From a virus, in the IMG/VR virus record IMGVR_UViG_3300005911_000020, positions 1 to 20,383 of that record: 20,383 nucleotides of DNA; one strand, 5' to 3'. The position numbers were made by a program, and so were the translations under genes. Positions 7,839-14,623 of this stretch are shown here, in pieces (position 1 is the stretch's first letter; every line of letters begins with the position of its first letter). Under the pieces are notes generated by a model, which was not told the origin of the DNA, did not search any database, and saw only the letters and a list, made by a program, of their open reading frames with translations.

Positions 7839-8954
7839 CTAGTCTACTGATAGGATTTCTACTCCTGCTGCTTCTCGGTTTTCAATAACTCCGAATAGGA
7901 TGTCTGCTACAACCAATACTCCTAGCCATTCTAGTTTGTATTCTGCTTGTAGACGTACTCCATTTGCGTCTTTTGCTCCTGGAAGTGCTGCTGTTGCAAA
8001 GTGAATTGCATCAGGGTTTCCAAAGAATCCGTGTAAATCTGTACCGTCACTAACAATGTTAGTTGTTGATAGAACTGGTCGTCCGTACAACATTCCAATC
8101 TGTCCTTTTAGAAGTGGATCAGCTCCATTTGTGTTTTGCACAAGTGAGAACTTATCAATTGCCATAAGGTCAGCCCAGATAGTCTTTGGATTAAGAATCC
8201 AAGCTGCATCATCTAGGTCTCCATCATTTGCTGTGTACTTGCTTACTGCGTCTAGCACGTTAGCATCTGACAAAGCTGTTCCTGTAGTTCCTGCAACTGC
8301 TGTAAAGCCTACGAATAGAGCTGTAATAGCTGAATCTAGTGCTTTTGCTGCTGTGTACGCTGCATTCTTCATGTAAGTTTCTTGCGTTTTGTACTGTTTC
8401 ATTACTTGTGCTGCTTCCTTATCTTCAATCATGAAGGCAACGTGTGAATGAGTAGCGATAGTTAGGTCTACTGAAGTTTGTGCGTTATCTGCAAGTACAA
8501 CTTGTGTCTGTGCCTGTTTGGCTGCGGCTGCAAGTTCTACAATAACTGGTGTGTGAATAATATCCCCTCCTGCAATTACGTCTTCTGAACGGTCTGTAAA
8601 GAAGTTAGCTGCTACTAATTTTGAACGGTAGAAGTCGTTGATTTTGTTTCCCCATACTTCTCCGATTGATGCTGCCAAGTCGGCTGCAACAAAGTGGTCT
8701 GTCTCTGTGTTACTACCTCTTTCAAGGCGGGAGTACCTCTTCGGGTTCTCCTCTCATAGTTTCCTATGAGGTCAGACTATACCTTCACTCTTTCGTTATA
8801 TGGCGAGCGTGTGTCTCGATGGTAGTCGTTGAGGGTTCTCTTTCGAGCTTCCCTGCTGATTGTCCGTTAGTCCCCACCTTTTCAGGCTTCGGCTCTTGGG
8901 AGTTTCCAGCATATACAAGATTTTAATTAGGCAAAGTCACTTACCTAATGCCAT
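7839..8954 (-). CDS. Major capsid protein (HK97-fold), interrupted by a group I intron
   Basis: The proposed coding sequence is join(8943..8954, 7839..8702) on the minus strand, 291 aa. Exon 1 is ATG-GCA-TTA-GGT (M-A-L-G). Exon 2 begins T-D-H-F-V-A-A-D-L-A-A-S-I-G-E-V-W. The long frame has no ATG at its 5' end: it only offers TTG at 8678 and is open up to a TGA inside the intron, so an unspliced reading would give a truncated or ill-started protein. The product resembles HK97-fold coat proteins, with an N-terminal helical stretch (VWGNKINDFYRSKLVAANFF), V-A-F-M-I-E-D-K-E-A-A near the middle, W-I-L-N-P-K-T-I-W-A-D-L, G-R-P-V-L-S-T-T-N-I and a C-terminal G-V-I-E-N-R-E-A-A. It follows the scaffold candidate and an HNH gene. 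The capsid call is strong; the exact 3' splice site is chosen by reading frame and the terminal G. Confidence 0.88.
8703..8942 (-). ncRNA. Group I self-splicing intron in the capsid gene (about 240 nt, no ORF)
   Basis: Read on the minus strand, P1 pairs exon ATTAGGT (8943-8949) with GCCTAAT (8926-8932), all seven positions, with the required U.G at the 5' splice site. P4 pairs TGCTG (8907-8911) with CAGCA (8854-8858). P7 pairs GACTA (8823-8827) with TAGTC (8775-8779), inside the conserved-looking R segment CAACGACTA and S segment GGTATAGTC. P3 (TCTTG/CGAGA) and P8 (CGCTC/GAGTG) can form with wobble pairs. P9 is a perfect CTCATAG-GAAA-CTATGAG hairpin (8753-8770). Further hairpins (GGAG/CTCC; GCCTT-GAAA-GAGGT) follow. 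The 3' end is placed after GAG at 8703 because it ends in G and keeps frame. It carries no protein gene. Confidence 0.85.
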
Positions 8955-8971
8955 ATATAATATTTGTTAAG

Positions 8972-9484
8972 TTAACGTACTTTAACAATTGCATTAGAAA
9001 TATTTAAATCATGTCTGTCATATTTGACGTGACATGGAACACATAGACAGGTGAAGTCATCAAGGTCTCTTTTATACTCCCTGCTTATGTTAGCCCAGTG
9101 AAAGTGACCTTTGTAAGGGTCAGCAAATCCACATATAGAGCACACACAAGGCTTCTTCCCTTTCCATTTAGCAACCCAATCATGGAGAGCAGAATACCCT
9201 ACATCATCACCTTTCCACTTAGAATTTTCTTTCCCCGTGTTATCTCCATCTTTAAAATGAGTACGACCAGTGTTATTGGTGTGTCCAATTCTGTCAGAAG
9301 ACATTTGAGCTTTAGTTTCTTCTGTGTGTTTTTTACCCTTACGTGGGGACCATCCCTTTGAATACTTCTCAAGAAGCCTCTTAGAGTGAGCTGTATTGCT
9401 GCCCGTCTTTATTCCTTTGTTCCAAGCAACCTGGACGCCAGTTTTACCCTTGTTCCAAGGAACTTGTCCTTTCTTTCCTGCCAT
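8972..9484 (-). CDS. Free-standing HNH homing endonuclease with NUMOD3-like repeats
   Basis: This 170-aa protein opens with repeated P-W-N-K-G-K-T / A-W-N-K-G-I-K-T motifs and S-P-R-K-G-K-K-H-T-E-E-T-K (residues about 9-60), which match NUMOD3-type DNA-binding motifs of homing endonucleases. The C-terminal nuclease has C115-x2-C118 and C148-x2-C151 as a likely zinc site, and H129-W-A-N132 and H152 as likely HNH residues, in the common phage form H-F-H-W-A-N-I-S-R-E-Y-K-R-D. The gene is inserted between the scaffold and capsid genes. It is outside the adjacent group I intron but ends only 17 bases before the capsid ATG. It is flanked by long imperfect inverted repeats, one reaching into its own 3' coding end. 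Its likely target is the intron-less capsid gene or its surroundings (inference). Confidence 0.92.
   Translation of the reverse strand: MAGKKGQVPWNKGKTGVQVAWNKGIKTGSNTAHSKRLLEKYSKGWSPRKGKKHTEETKAQMSSDRIGHTNNTGRTHFKDGDNTGKENSKWKGDDVGYSALHDWVAKWKGKKPCVCSICGFADPYKGHFHWANISREYKRDLDDFTCLCVPCHVKYDRHDLNISNAIVKVR
8977..9010 (+). repeat. Left copy of imperfect inverted repeat flanking the HNH gene
   Basis: On the plus strand this reads GTACTTTAACAATTGCATTA and continues through GAAATATTTAAATC. It matches the minus strand of 9505-9537 with about four mismatches and one indel; the core ACAATTGCATTAG is identical. It lies within the last codons of the HNH gene, so it is both coding and repeat. Confidence 0.75.
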
Positions 9485-9504
9485 GTGTTCATTTTATCAC
9501 AGCG

Positions 9505-9537
9505 GATTAAATATACCTAATGCAATTGTCAATGTAC
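9505..9537 (-). repeat. Right copy of imperfect inverted repeat flanking the HNH gene
   Basis: On the minus strand this reads GTACATTGACAATTGCATTA and continues GGTATATTTAATC. Together with 8977-9010 it brackets the HNH gene with inward-facing ends. It also contains GCATTAGGTA (9514-9523), identical to the capsid exon 1 / intron junction sequence at 8942-8951. It includes a TTGACA hexamer, but I could not fit a convincing -10 to it. Confidence 0.75.
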
Positions 9538-9592
9538 TTTCTCAACAAATTGTTAATCGTTTGAATAATTAACTATCAGGCGTTGAAACTAC

Positions 9593-10108
9593 CTATTTAC
9601 CATGTGCTTTATCAAAGAGTGCCTTGTGGTCATCTCTGTCTAAGTTTGGGCTATTAAAGTCTTTCTTCTCTGCTACTGCGGGTGAACCAGTAGAAGTTCC
9701 TAGCTGTGCCTTTGCAGACTTAGCTTCTTTCTCCTTCTTTTCCTTCCAAGTAACGAAAAGCTCGTCTTTTGTAGCTTCACTTAGTGAAATTCCTTCAAGT
9801 TCAGCGATTTTACCTGCTTTTAATACTTCTTCTTCTGTAAGTCCTTGAGCAAATAGGATAGCCTCTTCACGAGATAGTCCTGTTTTTACTTCTTCCTTCT
9901 CTTCCTTGACTACAGGTTCTTCAGATACAGATGATTTAACATCTTTTAACTTCCCTTCAGCTTTTTCTGCCCGAGCTTTTTGGTTCTCGTATAGCTTCTC
10001 GAAGTCTTTACCTTCAGAATCTTTGTTTAAAGTATCGTTGTTGTCGGTGCTGACACTAGCATCGTCTTGAACTGCGGCATCAAGAGTCTCCTTATTTTCT
10101 TCAGTCAT
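9593..10108 (-). CDS. Candidate capsid scaffolding protein
   Basis: This 171-aa protein is acidic at its N-terminus (residues 1-35, Asp/Asn/Ser/Thr-rich), helical in the middle (KLYENQKARAEKAEGKLKD) and has a conserved-looking segment L-S-R-E-E-A-I-L-F-A-Q-G-L-T-E-E-E-V-L-K. It ends in a basic tail (D-R-D-D-H-K-A-L-F-D-K-A-H-G-K). Disordered acidic plus coiled-coil composition and the place between portal and capsid are the usual signs of a scaffold. A basic C-terminal helix is the usual coat-binding end in known scaffolds. An extended -10 lies 73 bases upstream. The call rests on position and composition. Confidence 0.75.
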   Translation of the reverse strand: MTEENKETLDAAVQDDASVSTDNNDTLNKDSEGKDFEKLYENQKARAEKAEGKLKDVKSSVSEEPVVKEEKEEVKTGLSREEAILFAQGLTEEEVLKAGKIAELEGISLSEATKDELFVTWKEKKEKEAKSAKAQLGTSTGSPAVAEKKDFNSPNLDRDDHKALFDKAHGK

Positions 10109-10181
10109 TAAAGTGTAATTATTTAAAGTAGCTTCCTAAACTACTGATGATGAATAAATAACCTTTTGAGTTATGTTTACA

Positions 10182-10190
10182 ATTATAACA
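10182..10190 (-). promoter_or_regulatory. Extended -10 promoter (TGnTATAAT) upstream of scaffold
   Basis: The minus strand reads TGTTATAAT in the gap after the 72-aa gene. Transcription would start about 65-70 bases before the scaffold ATG, giving a leader that contains a weak AGTAG/CTACT hairpin. It could drive scaffold, HNH and capsid expression separately from the portal. Confidence 0.5.
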
Positions 10191-10193
10191 CAA

Positions 10194-10412
10194 CTACCTA
10201 GCACTGGTAGGTTTGCGTGGTTCTTTCTCCTTGTATTTATACTCCATATCTCTAAAACAGGTCTCTATACACTCCTTAGCTTCTTTAAATCCCTTTGTAT
10301 CTTCCCCTTGTAAGGCTTTACTACCTGCTGTGTCCTTTAGCTGTAATAGTAAATAAGATTTAACCTCATCTCGTGTTTGAAAGTCTGCGTAGAATTTTTG
10401 TAGTAGTTTCAT
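10194..10412 (-). CDS. Small hypothetical protein between portal and scaffold (72 aa)
   Basis: This 72-aa protein is mainly helical and charged (M-K-L-L-Q-K-F-Y-A-D-F-Q-T-R-D-E-V-K-S-Y) with two Cys (ECIETCF) and a basic C-terminus (KEKEPRKPTSAR). It lies four bases after the preceding small gene's stop. No family recognised. Position suggests an accessory head protein. Confidence 0.7.
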   Translation of the reverse strand: MKLLQKFYADFQTRDEVKSYLLLQLKDTAGSKALQGEDTKGFKEAKECIETCFRDMEYKYKEKEPRKPTSAR

Positions 10413-10416
10413 ATGT

Positions 10417-10620
10417 TTATTTAAGAGGATAATTGCTCCATGCCTTATACCCAGAACCGTAGTATATAACTAGAACCCACCGTTTTTTGATATACAGCGT
10501 CTCATAACGAGTCTCAAAAGTAATACCAAAAGTCTTATGGTCATCTATTTGAGCTACAGGACACTTCCCCCATCGCAAAGGGTGTCTTAATATATTGTCT
10601 ACTGTCCAATTTAGTTTCAT
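10417..10620 (-). CDS. Small hypothetical protein downstream of portal (67 aa)
   Basis: The protein reads M-K-L-N-W-T-V-D-N-I-L-R-H-P-L-R-W-G and ends W-S-N-Y-P-L-K. It is aromatic- and beta-rich (TLYIKKRWVLVIYYGSGYKAW), like a small beta-barrel. The frame is open further upstream to a TTG at 10641 and an ATG at 10626. I chose ATG 10620 because a TATAAT ends six bases before it, the same spacing as for other genes here, whereas ATG 10626 would abut the -10 hexamer. No family recognised. Confidence 0.65.
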   Translation of the reverse strand: MKLNWTVDNILRHPLRWGKCPVAQIDDHKTFGITFETRYETLYIKKRWVLVIYYGSGYKAWSNYPLK

Positions 10621-10626
10621 ACCCAT

Positions 10627-10632
10627 ATTATA
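10627..10632 (-). promoter_or_regulatory. -10 promoter element (TATAAT)
   Basis: The minus strand reads TATATAATATGGGTATG, with TATAAT six bases before ATG 10620. There is no TG extension. The spacing repeats the pattern seen at other genes and supports the downstream ATG as the start. Confidence 0.4.
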
Positions 10633-10667
10633 TACCCTCAACTAGTAATAGCGAGGTAGTTATCCAC

Positions 10668-12416
10668 TTATCCTTGTTCTGTTGCTGTTGCAGTCTCCTC
10701 TACAATACCCTCTGGTTGCCCTTGTGGTGCCTGTGGTGCAATGTTCTTGCTTCCTGCACTACTTTGTAGCTTATTGAGTGTAACAGGGCTTATTCCTGCT
10801 CCTGACAATTCAACTGCCTGAGAGAAGATTGATGCTAATGCTGGGTTCTCTAACATAGCGAATGTTCCTGTATTCGGGTCGAATGTACTAGATACCTGCC
10901 CTAAGATATTAGATAGTGATTCTAGTGTTGCTGCTTTATTACGTTGTTCGTTAGTTGTGATAACAGATACTTTGAATTTAAAGTCTTTAAAGTAGTTCTT
11001 TGGTACTTCTAGGAAGCGTGTGTTGTCTGTTTCTGCAAGAATATCTTTGAAGGCTTCGATTGCTTGTTCATATGACTCTGCGTTGAAGTCTGTATCAATC
11101 TTTAGGTTAAGTAGTTTCTGCTTAATAACCTCATTAGCCTTGTAGATGCCAAATCGTTCATCTATCTTAGCTAGTTCATCTGCTGAGAACTCTGCTGACA
11201 ATATCCACTCTTGGTTAATGTCTTTAACAATCTCTGGAATAATCCAATCATTAAACATCTCTGTTAGGAAAATACCCATCTCTTCTCTACGGTAGATGAA
11301 TAGTGAGCTTGCTTCTTGGTTCTGGATAGCAACGCTTCGGAATGGAGTTCCTGAAGGTAGTGTTTCCCCTGTTAAGGCATCGAATGTAGATGTTACCTTC
11401 TCTGCTTGCTCATCCCAGTCTGATTTAGCTCTATCAAACGCTGGTAGTGCGTTAGTCATAGTGTTTACTTGTGTAAACGTCTTGTTATCTCCAAGTTTTA
11501 GAATGAATCCATTATCAAGGTCTGCAATAGCATTGTTCTCGATAGTGTCATCGTTAGTAACGAATCCTGTCTTAGAAGCCATAATCATAGCGTCACGCTG
11601 TAGTAGCTGTGATTCGTTAGTACCTGTCTGTGCTTCAAACATGTCTTCTACTACTCCTCGTGGTGTTCGGTTGTCTTGTTCTGCCCATCCTACCCATTTG
11701 TAATAACTATCTTTCTTTTCACTAAATAGCTCTTTATCCTCTTTGTTTCCATCTTCATATACAAAGAACTTATACTCTGAGTATGTATCTTCTGAACCAC
11801 CAACCACAGAATCAGGCATTTCCCCTGAAATCTCGGCTACTGTATATTCTTCTAAGTTCATGTCTAATAGATCCTGTACGTTGTCCCATACATCCTTCTT
11901 ATCTGCTAGTTGTGCTCTAGTAAGTAGGTGCATTTCCTTAATAGGATGCTCCATAGGGTTAGCTCCTTGGTCAATGATGGCGTTCTTGTGCTTAACTACC
12001 TCTACGTTAATCTTACCGTCAATCATTACCTTCTTAACGAGTAACCAACCATACTTTGGTCGTTTCTCACCCATACGGTTAAGAGTCTTAGCAAATCCAC
12101 TATCTTTCATCCATTGCTGTACACGTTTACCTATAAGTAGTGAACGTACATAGTCTCTAGTCTCTGAAACAATGTTCACATCTTTAGTATCAAAATCTGT
12201 AGCACGAATAGCTACATTAAGTCTGTAGTTAGCAATGTTGTAGTATGGTTTTTCTCGTCCAAACTCATCTAAATCTCCTGATAAATACTTTGAGTTAGAA
12301 ATATACTCAATACGCTTGTTTGTATCTTTTAAGGAGAAATTAAGTCCTTCCTCTACTTCGATAGGACCATCGTATCGCTTTGTTAATGTTTTGCTTATAT
12401 CGAAAATAGTTGTCAT
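10668..12416 (-). CDS. Portal protein
   Basis: This 582-aa protein is next to the terminase genes and has the length and layout of phage portals. The N-terminal part includes K-P-Y-Y-N-I-A-N-Y-R-L-N-V-A-I-R-A-T-D near residues 76-94. A beta-rich wing holds Y-G-W-L-L-V-K-K-V. An R-G-V-V-E-D-M-F-E-A-Q-T-G-T-N-E segment near 254-269 and a long stem-type helical region follow. F-D-A-L-T-G-E-T-L-P-S-G-T-P-F-R-S near 348-364 precedes the crown helices. The C-terminus is Gln/Pro/Glu-rich and disordered. It would form the dodecameric DNA channel at the capsid vertex. An extended -10 ends eight bases before its ATG, so the portal mRNA may be leaderless. The portal call is strong from context and the segments above. 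Confidence 0.88.
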   Translation of the reverse strand: MTTIFDISKTLTKRYDGPIEVEEGLNFSLKDTNKRIEYISNSKYLSGDLDEFGREKPYYNIANYRLNVAIRATDFDTKDVNIVSETRDYVRSLLIGKRVQQWMKDSGFAKTLNRMGEKRPKYGWLLVKKVMIDGKINVEVVKHKNAIIDQGANPMEHPIKEMHLLTRAQLADKKDVWDNVQDLLDMNLEEYTVAEISGEMPDSVVGGSEDTYSEYKFFVYEDGNKEDKELFSEKKDSYYKWVGWAEQDNRTPRGVVEDMFEAQTGTNESQLLQRDAMIMASKTGFVTNDDTIENNAIADLDNGFILKLGDNKTFTQVNTMTNALPAFDRAKSDWDEQAEKVTSTFDALTGETLPSGTPFRSVAIQNQEASSLFIYRREEMGIFLTEMFNDWIIPEIVKDINQEWILSAEFSADELAKIDERFGIYKANEVIKQKLLNLKIDTDFNAESYEQAIEAFKDILAETDNTRFLEVPKNYFKDFKFKVSVITTNEQRNKAATLESLSNILGQVSSTFDPNTGTFAMLENPALASIFSQAVELSGAGISPVTLNKLQSSAGSKNIAPQAPQGQPEGIVEETATATEQG

Positions 12417-12424
12417 ATTGAGTA

Positions 12425-12433
12425 ATTATATCA
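12425..12433 (-). promoter_or_regulatory. Extended -10 promoter (TGnTATAAT) before portal
   Basis: The minus strand reads TGATATAAT, eight bases before the portal ATG at 12416 and just after the stop of a 54-aa gene. The ten bases GTGATATAAT are identical to the site before the adaptor gene. Confidence 0.6.
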
Positions 12434-12436
12434 CAA

Positions 12437-12601
12437 CTACTTAGCTTTATTGATACTTAGCCCTCTACGAGCGTTTCTCCTGTCTAATTGCATCTGTAAT
12501 CTAGCTCTCTCGGGTGTTTCTTCCCCATATAGCATTACATCAATGGAATCATCCATGTTACCTAGCTGACCGTTGTTGTTGTGTTTGTTGTCGTTTTGCA
12601 T
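12437..12601 (-). CDS. Small Asn-rich/basic protein overlapping terminase end (54 aa)
   Basis: ATG at 12601 opens a 54-aa frame with an Asn-rich start (M-Q-N-D-N-K-H-N-N-N), an acidic middle and an Arg-rich helix (PERARLQMQLDRRNARRGL). It overlaps the last 44 bases of the large terminase gene in another frame and fills the gap up to the portal promoter. Codon structure and exact fit support a real gene; the overlap reduces confidence. Function unknown. Confidence 0.55.
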   Translation of the reverse strand: MQNDNKHNNNGQLGNMDDSIDVMLYGEETPERARLQMQLDRRNARRGLSINKAK

Positions 12602-13808
12602 TGAATCGTAATCTATCTAGTTTACTAAACTTCTCTCTTCCCTTAACTATATCAAATCCATACCTCACTGCATCTAATGCATCTGAGAACATATGGTTTG
12701 GTTTGTTAAGTAGGTTCCCGTCCTTGTCTTCATCCCATAGGTAGTTTTGATACCCTTCCCATAGGTTAGTTGAGCTAGCTGTAACACTTATCTTATGTGA
12801 TTGTACGAACTGTATGCCCTGACTAACGCTATCCTTCCCCTTAGAAGCTCCTATGATGTTTACTCCATAAGAACTCATCTCTGCAATAGACTTTGGTTCT
12901 GCACTATCAGCTACAGTAGTGGTACTTAATTCCAGATTAGCTAGGTATAGATTTATAACGTCAGCAATCTGCTTGTTAGACATGCCCTTCCTGAATAAGA
13001 TTTCATCTAAGATATACCCACCATTGTAGTAATAGATAGCAATTGCAGCACTAGGGTCATTTGTATACCCATAATCTAATCCGATACTATCTAGTCTTGC
13101 TTCATGTGGTACATCATCTCTCTTAATCCATCCTTTGTAAATCTTACCCTCTTTACTTGATGGTTTCCCTAGCCATTTGTATTCGTATAGCTTTGGTCGT
13201 TCTGCTTTATCAGCTTCCATCTCCTCAATAAGTACCTGCTCCATCCATCCGTATTTAATAGCCACATCATAGTTAATGTTTATTACTAGTGTGTTAGGTC
13301 TACCCTCTATCACTAATCGTTTATGTATAGGATCTTCTTCTAAGAGTCTGTTGTATGTGTAGATAAGCTGTGAGCCTTTCTTACGAACTGTGGGTGTAAG
13401 TATCTCTAATGACTTCTCTGAGACTGTCTGTGCCTCCTCTACCCATGCTATATCAATACCCTCAATAGACTTAACTGATTGCTCGTTTCTCTTCAACCCT
13501 TTAAATAAAAAGTCTGAACCGTTTACTGTGTTCACAATAGAGTTATCTGTAACCTTGAAGTCATGTAGCTCGTATTTCTCTATAAGGTCTTTAAGTAGTT
13601 GGTGTGATGAATCACTAATGGAGTTTTGGAACTCTCTGAAACATCCTATTCTTAGCTTCTCCTGTCTAGCACGTATAAGTAACACTCTAGCCACTGTATG
13701 TGACTTCAATGAGTTTCTACCACCATAGACTGCTGCTTCTCTCCAGTCCTTATCTAGTAGTCTACTCAGCTCCTTCGGAATTTGTATCGTCTGTTGTTTG
13801 TTTGTCAT
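12558..13808 (-). CDS. terL: Large terminase subunit (TerL, Terminase_3 type)
   Basis: This 416-aa protein is the DNA-packaging motor ATPase and nuclease. Walker A is G-G-R-N-S-L-K-S at residues 29-36, where Leu replaces the Gly often found before the Lys. Walker B with the catalytic Glu is I-D-I-A-W-V-E-E-A at about 118-126. The C-terminal RNase H-like nuclease has G-L-D-Y-G-Y-T-N-D-P-S-A (243-254), V-A-D-S-A-E-P-K-S (299-307) and M-F-S-D-A-L-D-A-V-R-Y-G (373-384), giving the expected acidic residues. The length is normal for the PBSX/SPP1-like type. Its start overlaps the small terminase gene by 47 bases. The Gln/Arg-rich C-terminus is encoded in the region shared with the next small gene. 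Confidence 0.96.
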   Translation of the reverse strand: MTNKQQTIQIPKELSRLLDKDWREAAVYGGRNSLKSHTVARVLLIRARQEKLRIGCFREFQNSISDSSHQLLKDLIEKYELHDFKVTDNSIVNTVNGSDFLFKGLKRNEQSVKSIEGIDIAWVEEAQTVSEKSLEILTPTVRKKGSQLIYTYNRLLEEDPIHKRLVIEGRPNTLVININYDVAIKYGWMEQVLIEEMEADKAERPKLYEYKWLGKPSSKEGKIYKGWIKRDDVPHEARLDSIGLDYGYTNDPSAAIAIYYYNGGYILDEILFRKGMSNKQIADVINLYLANLELSTTTVADSAEPKSIAEMSSYGVNIIGASKGKDSVSQGIQFVQSHKISVTASSTNLWEGYQNYLWDEDKDGNLLNKPNHMFSDALDAVRYGFDIVKGREKFSKLDRLRFNAKRQQTQQQRSAR

Positions 13809-14079
13809 TGATTATTTGTACTAGTACAGGCTGTAGTAAAGACTCTCCGTCCTTTCCTGTAACCATCTGTGTAGGCTTCCCATCTAGCATTTCCATTACA
13901 TGCTTTTCATTAGCTGGATTACTTATATATCTCTCCATATACTCATCAAACTTTTCTGGGTGTTCTCTAAACTCTTTCTTTAAACGAGATAATGCAGAAA
14001 TAGAGCCAACAGGTCTACCGTCTGGATTTCCTGACTCTCCTTTCTTGAAGGGTGTTAGTTGTTTTGGCACTTTTGACAT
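13762..14079 (-). CDS. Small terminase subunit-like protein (DUF5681-type N-terminus)
   Basis: This 105-aa protein starts with F-K-K-G-E-S-G-N-P-D-G-R-P-V-G-S (residues 11-26), the hallmark of DUF5681-type proteins found next to phage large terminases. A helical part follows (ALSRLKKEFREHPEKFDEY) and then an acidic C-terminus. It directly precedes and overlaps the large terminase gene. The likely role is DNA recognition for packaging. No classical helix-turn-helix was identified by eye. Confidence 0.82.
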   Translation of the reverse strand: MSKVPKQLTPFKKGESGNPDGRPVGSISALSRLKKEFREHPEKFDEYMERYISNPANEKHVMEMLDGKPTQMVTGKDGESLLQPVLVQIINDKQTTDDTNSEGAE

Positions 14080-14133
14080 AATAATTGTTTTGTAACTGTT
14101 AACTTTTTTACTTTATTTTCTATAATAGACATA

Positions 14134-14247
14134 CTACAAGTTGTTTAAGAATGTCTTTACTGCCTCCTCTCTTGCTACTGGATCTTCTATACGTGTATCT
14201 TCTGCGTATAAGCTCTTTAGTTGTGTTTCATTGAGTGTGTAGTTCAT
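14134..14247 (-). CDS. Very small hypothetical protein (37 aa)
   Basis: ATG at 14247 gives a 37-aa frame starting M-N-Y-T-L-N-E-T-Q-L-K-S-L and ending F-L-N-N-L, amphipathic and helical. It is preceded by the AT-rich start context (AACAAATATATG) used by other genes here. It lies alone in the gap between the terminase genes and the next small genes. Support is start context, composition and operon orientation. Confidence 0.5.
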   Translation of the reverse strand: MNYTLNETQLKSLYAEDTRIEDPVAREEAVKTFLNNL

Positions 14248-14285
14248 ATATTTGTTGTTAATACCTTTAATTGTAACATGCTTAC

Positions 14286-14393
14286 CTATGCTTTATGTAT
14301 AGTGGTTATTTGTTTATAAGTAGATAAGTTAATAAGACATTTAAAGCTAGAAGTAAATAAGTTGATGTTATCCAATATATATTTTCTTTCATA
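14286..14393 (-). CDS. Tiny possible membrane peptide (35 aa)
   Basis: ATG at 14393, one base after the stop of the upstream gene, opens a 35-aa frame whose first 22 residues (MKENIYWITSTYLLLALKCL...) are strongly hydrophobic and could span a membrane. The C-terminus is polar. The one-base spacing matches other gene junctions here. It could be a small inner-membrane protein, or chance. The 14248-14285 stretch shows nothing else. Confidence 0.4.
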   Translation of the reverse strand, partial: YERKYILDNINLFTSSFKCLINLSTYKQITTIHKA

Positions 14394-14394
14394 C

Positions 14395-14583
14395 TTATTT
14401 GTTCTTAGTTAATACCTTCTCTTTTAAGTAGTCACTTGGTGTGAATTTTACTCTGTTCTCGTATTTCTTTTTACTTCCAAACGTACCGTTAATCTCTCCT
14501 TTCCTTGATGGTTTTAGTTCGAACCTTCCTAAGTGTTTTACAGTAAGGTAACCGTCTTCTTTTAATTTTGAATAGTTAATCAT
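14395..14583 (-). CDS. Small basic protein, possible HU/IHF-arm-like DNA binder (62 aa)
   Basis: I use the ATG at 14583 (M-I-N-Y-S-K-L-K-E-D-G-Y-L-T-V). The frame extends to 14670, but that would overlap the upstream gene, and an extended -10 box sits ten bases before 14583. The segment V-K-H-L-G-R-F-E-L-K-P-S-R-K-G followed by R-V-K-F-T-P-S-D-Y-L-K-E-K-V resembles the beta-arm half of HU/IHF proteins (G-F-G-T-F ... F-K-P-G-K-x-L-K). The N-terminal HU helices are missing. It may bind DNA; this is a weak by-eye resemblance. It is strongly basic. Confidence 0.65.
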   Translation of the reverse strand: MINYSKLKEDGYLTVKHLGRFELKPSRKGEINGTFGSKKKYENRVKFTPSDYLKEKVLTKNK

Positions 14584-14593
14584 TGTATCTATA

Positions 14594-14602
14594 ATTATAA
14601 CA
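14594..14602 (-). promoter_or_regulatory. Extended -10 promoter (TGnTATAAT)
   Basis: The minus strand reads TGTTATAATTATAG, with the hexamer ending ten bases before ATG 14583. TATAATTATAG recurs at 16926-16936 and 17993-18003. Confidence 0.55.
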
Positions 14603-14623
14603 ATATAGAGGTGTAAAGTCCAT

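Noticed and set aside
7839-8678. Capsid gene starting at TTG 8678
   Set aside because: The frame extends upstream with capsid-like residues (T-D-H-F-V-A-A-D) and splicing supplies an ATG exon, which explains the missing start better.
8666-8926. Plus-strand open frame of 86 codons over the intron
   Set aside because: It lies antisense across the structured intron; all genes are on the minus strand and the product resembles nothing.
8703-9484. HNH gene as an ordinary intron-encoded ORF
   Set aside because: The P1 pairing and ATG exon place the main 5' splice site downstream of the HNH stop, so the gene is outside the intron unless the upstream site is used.
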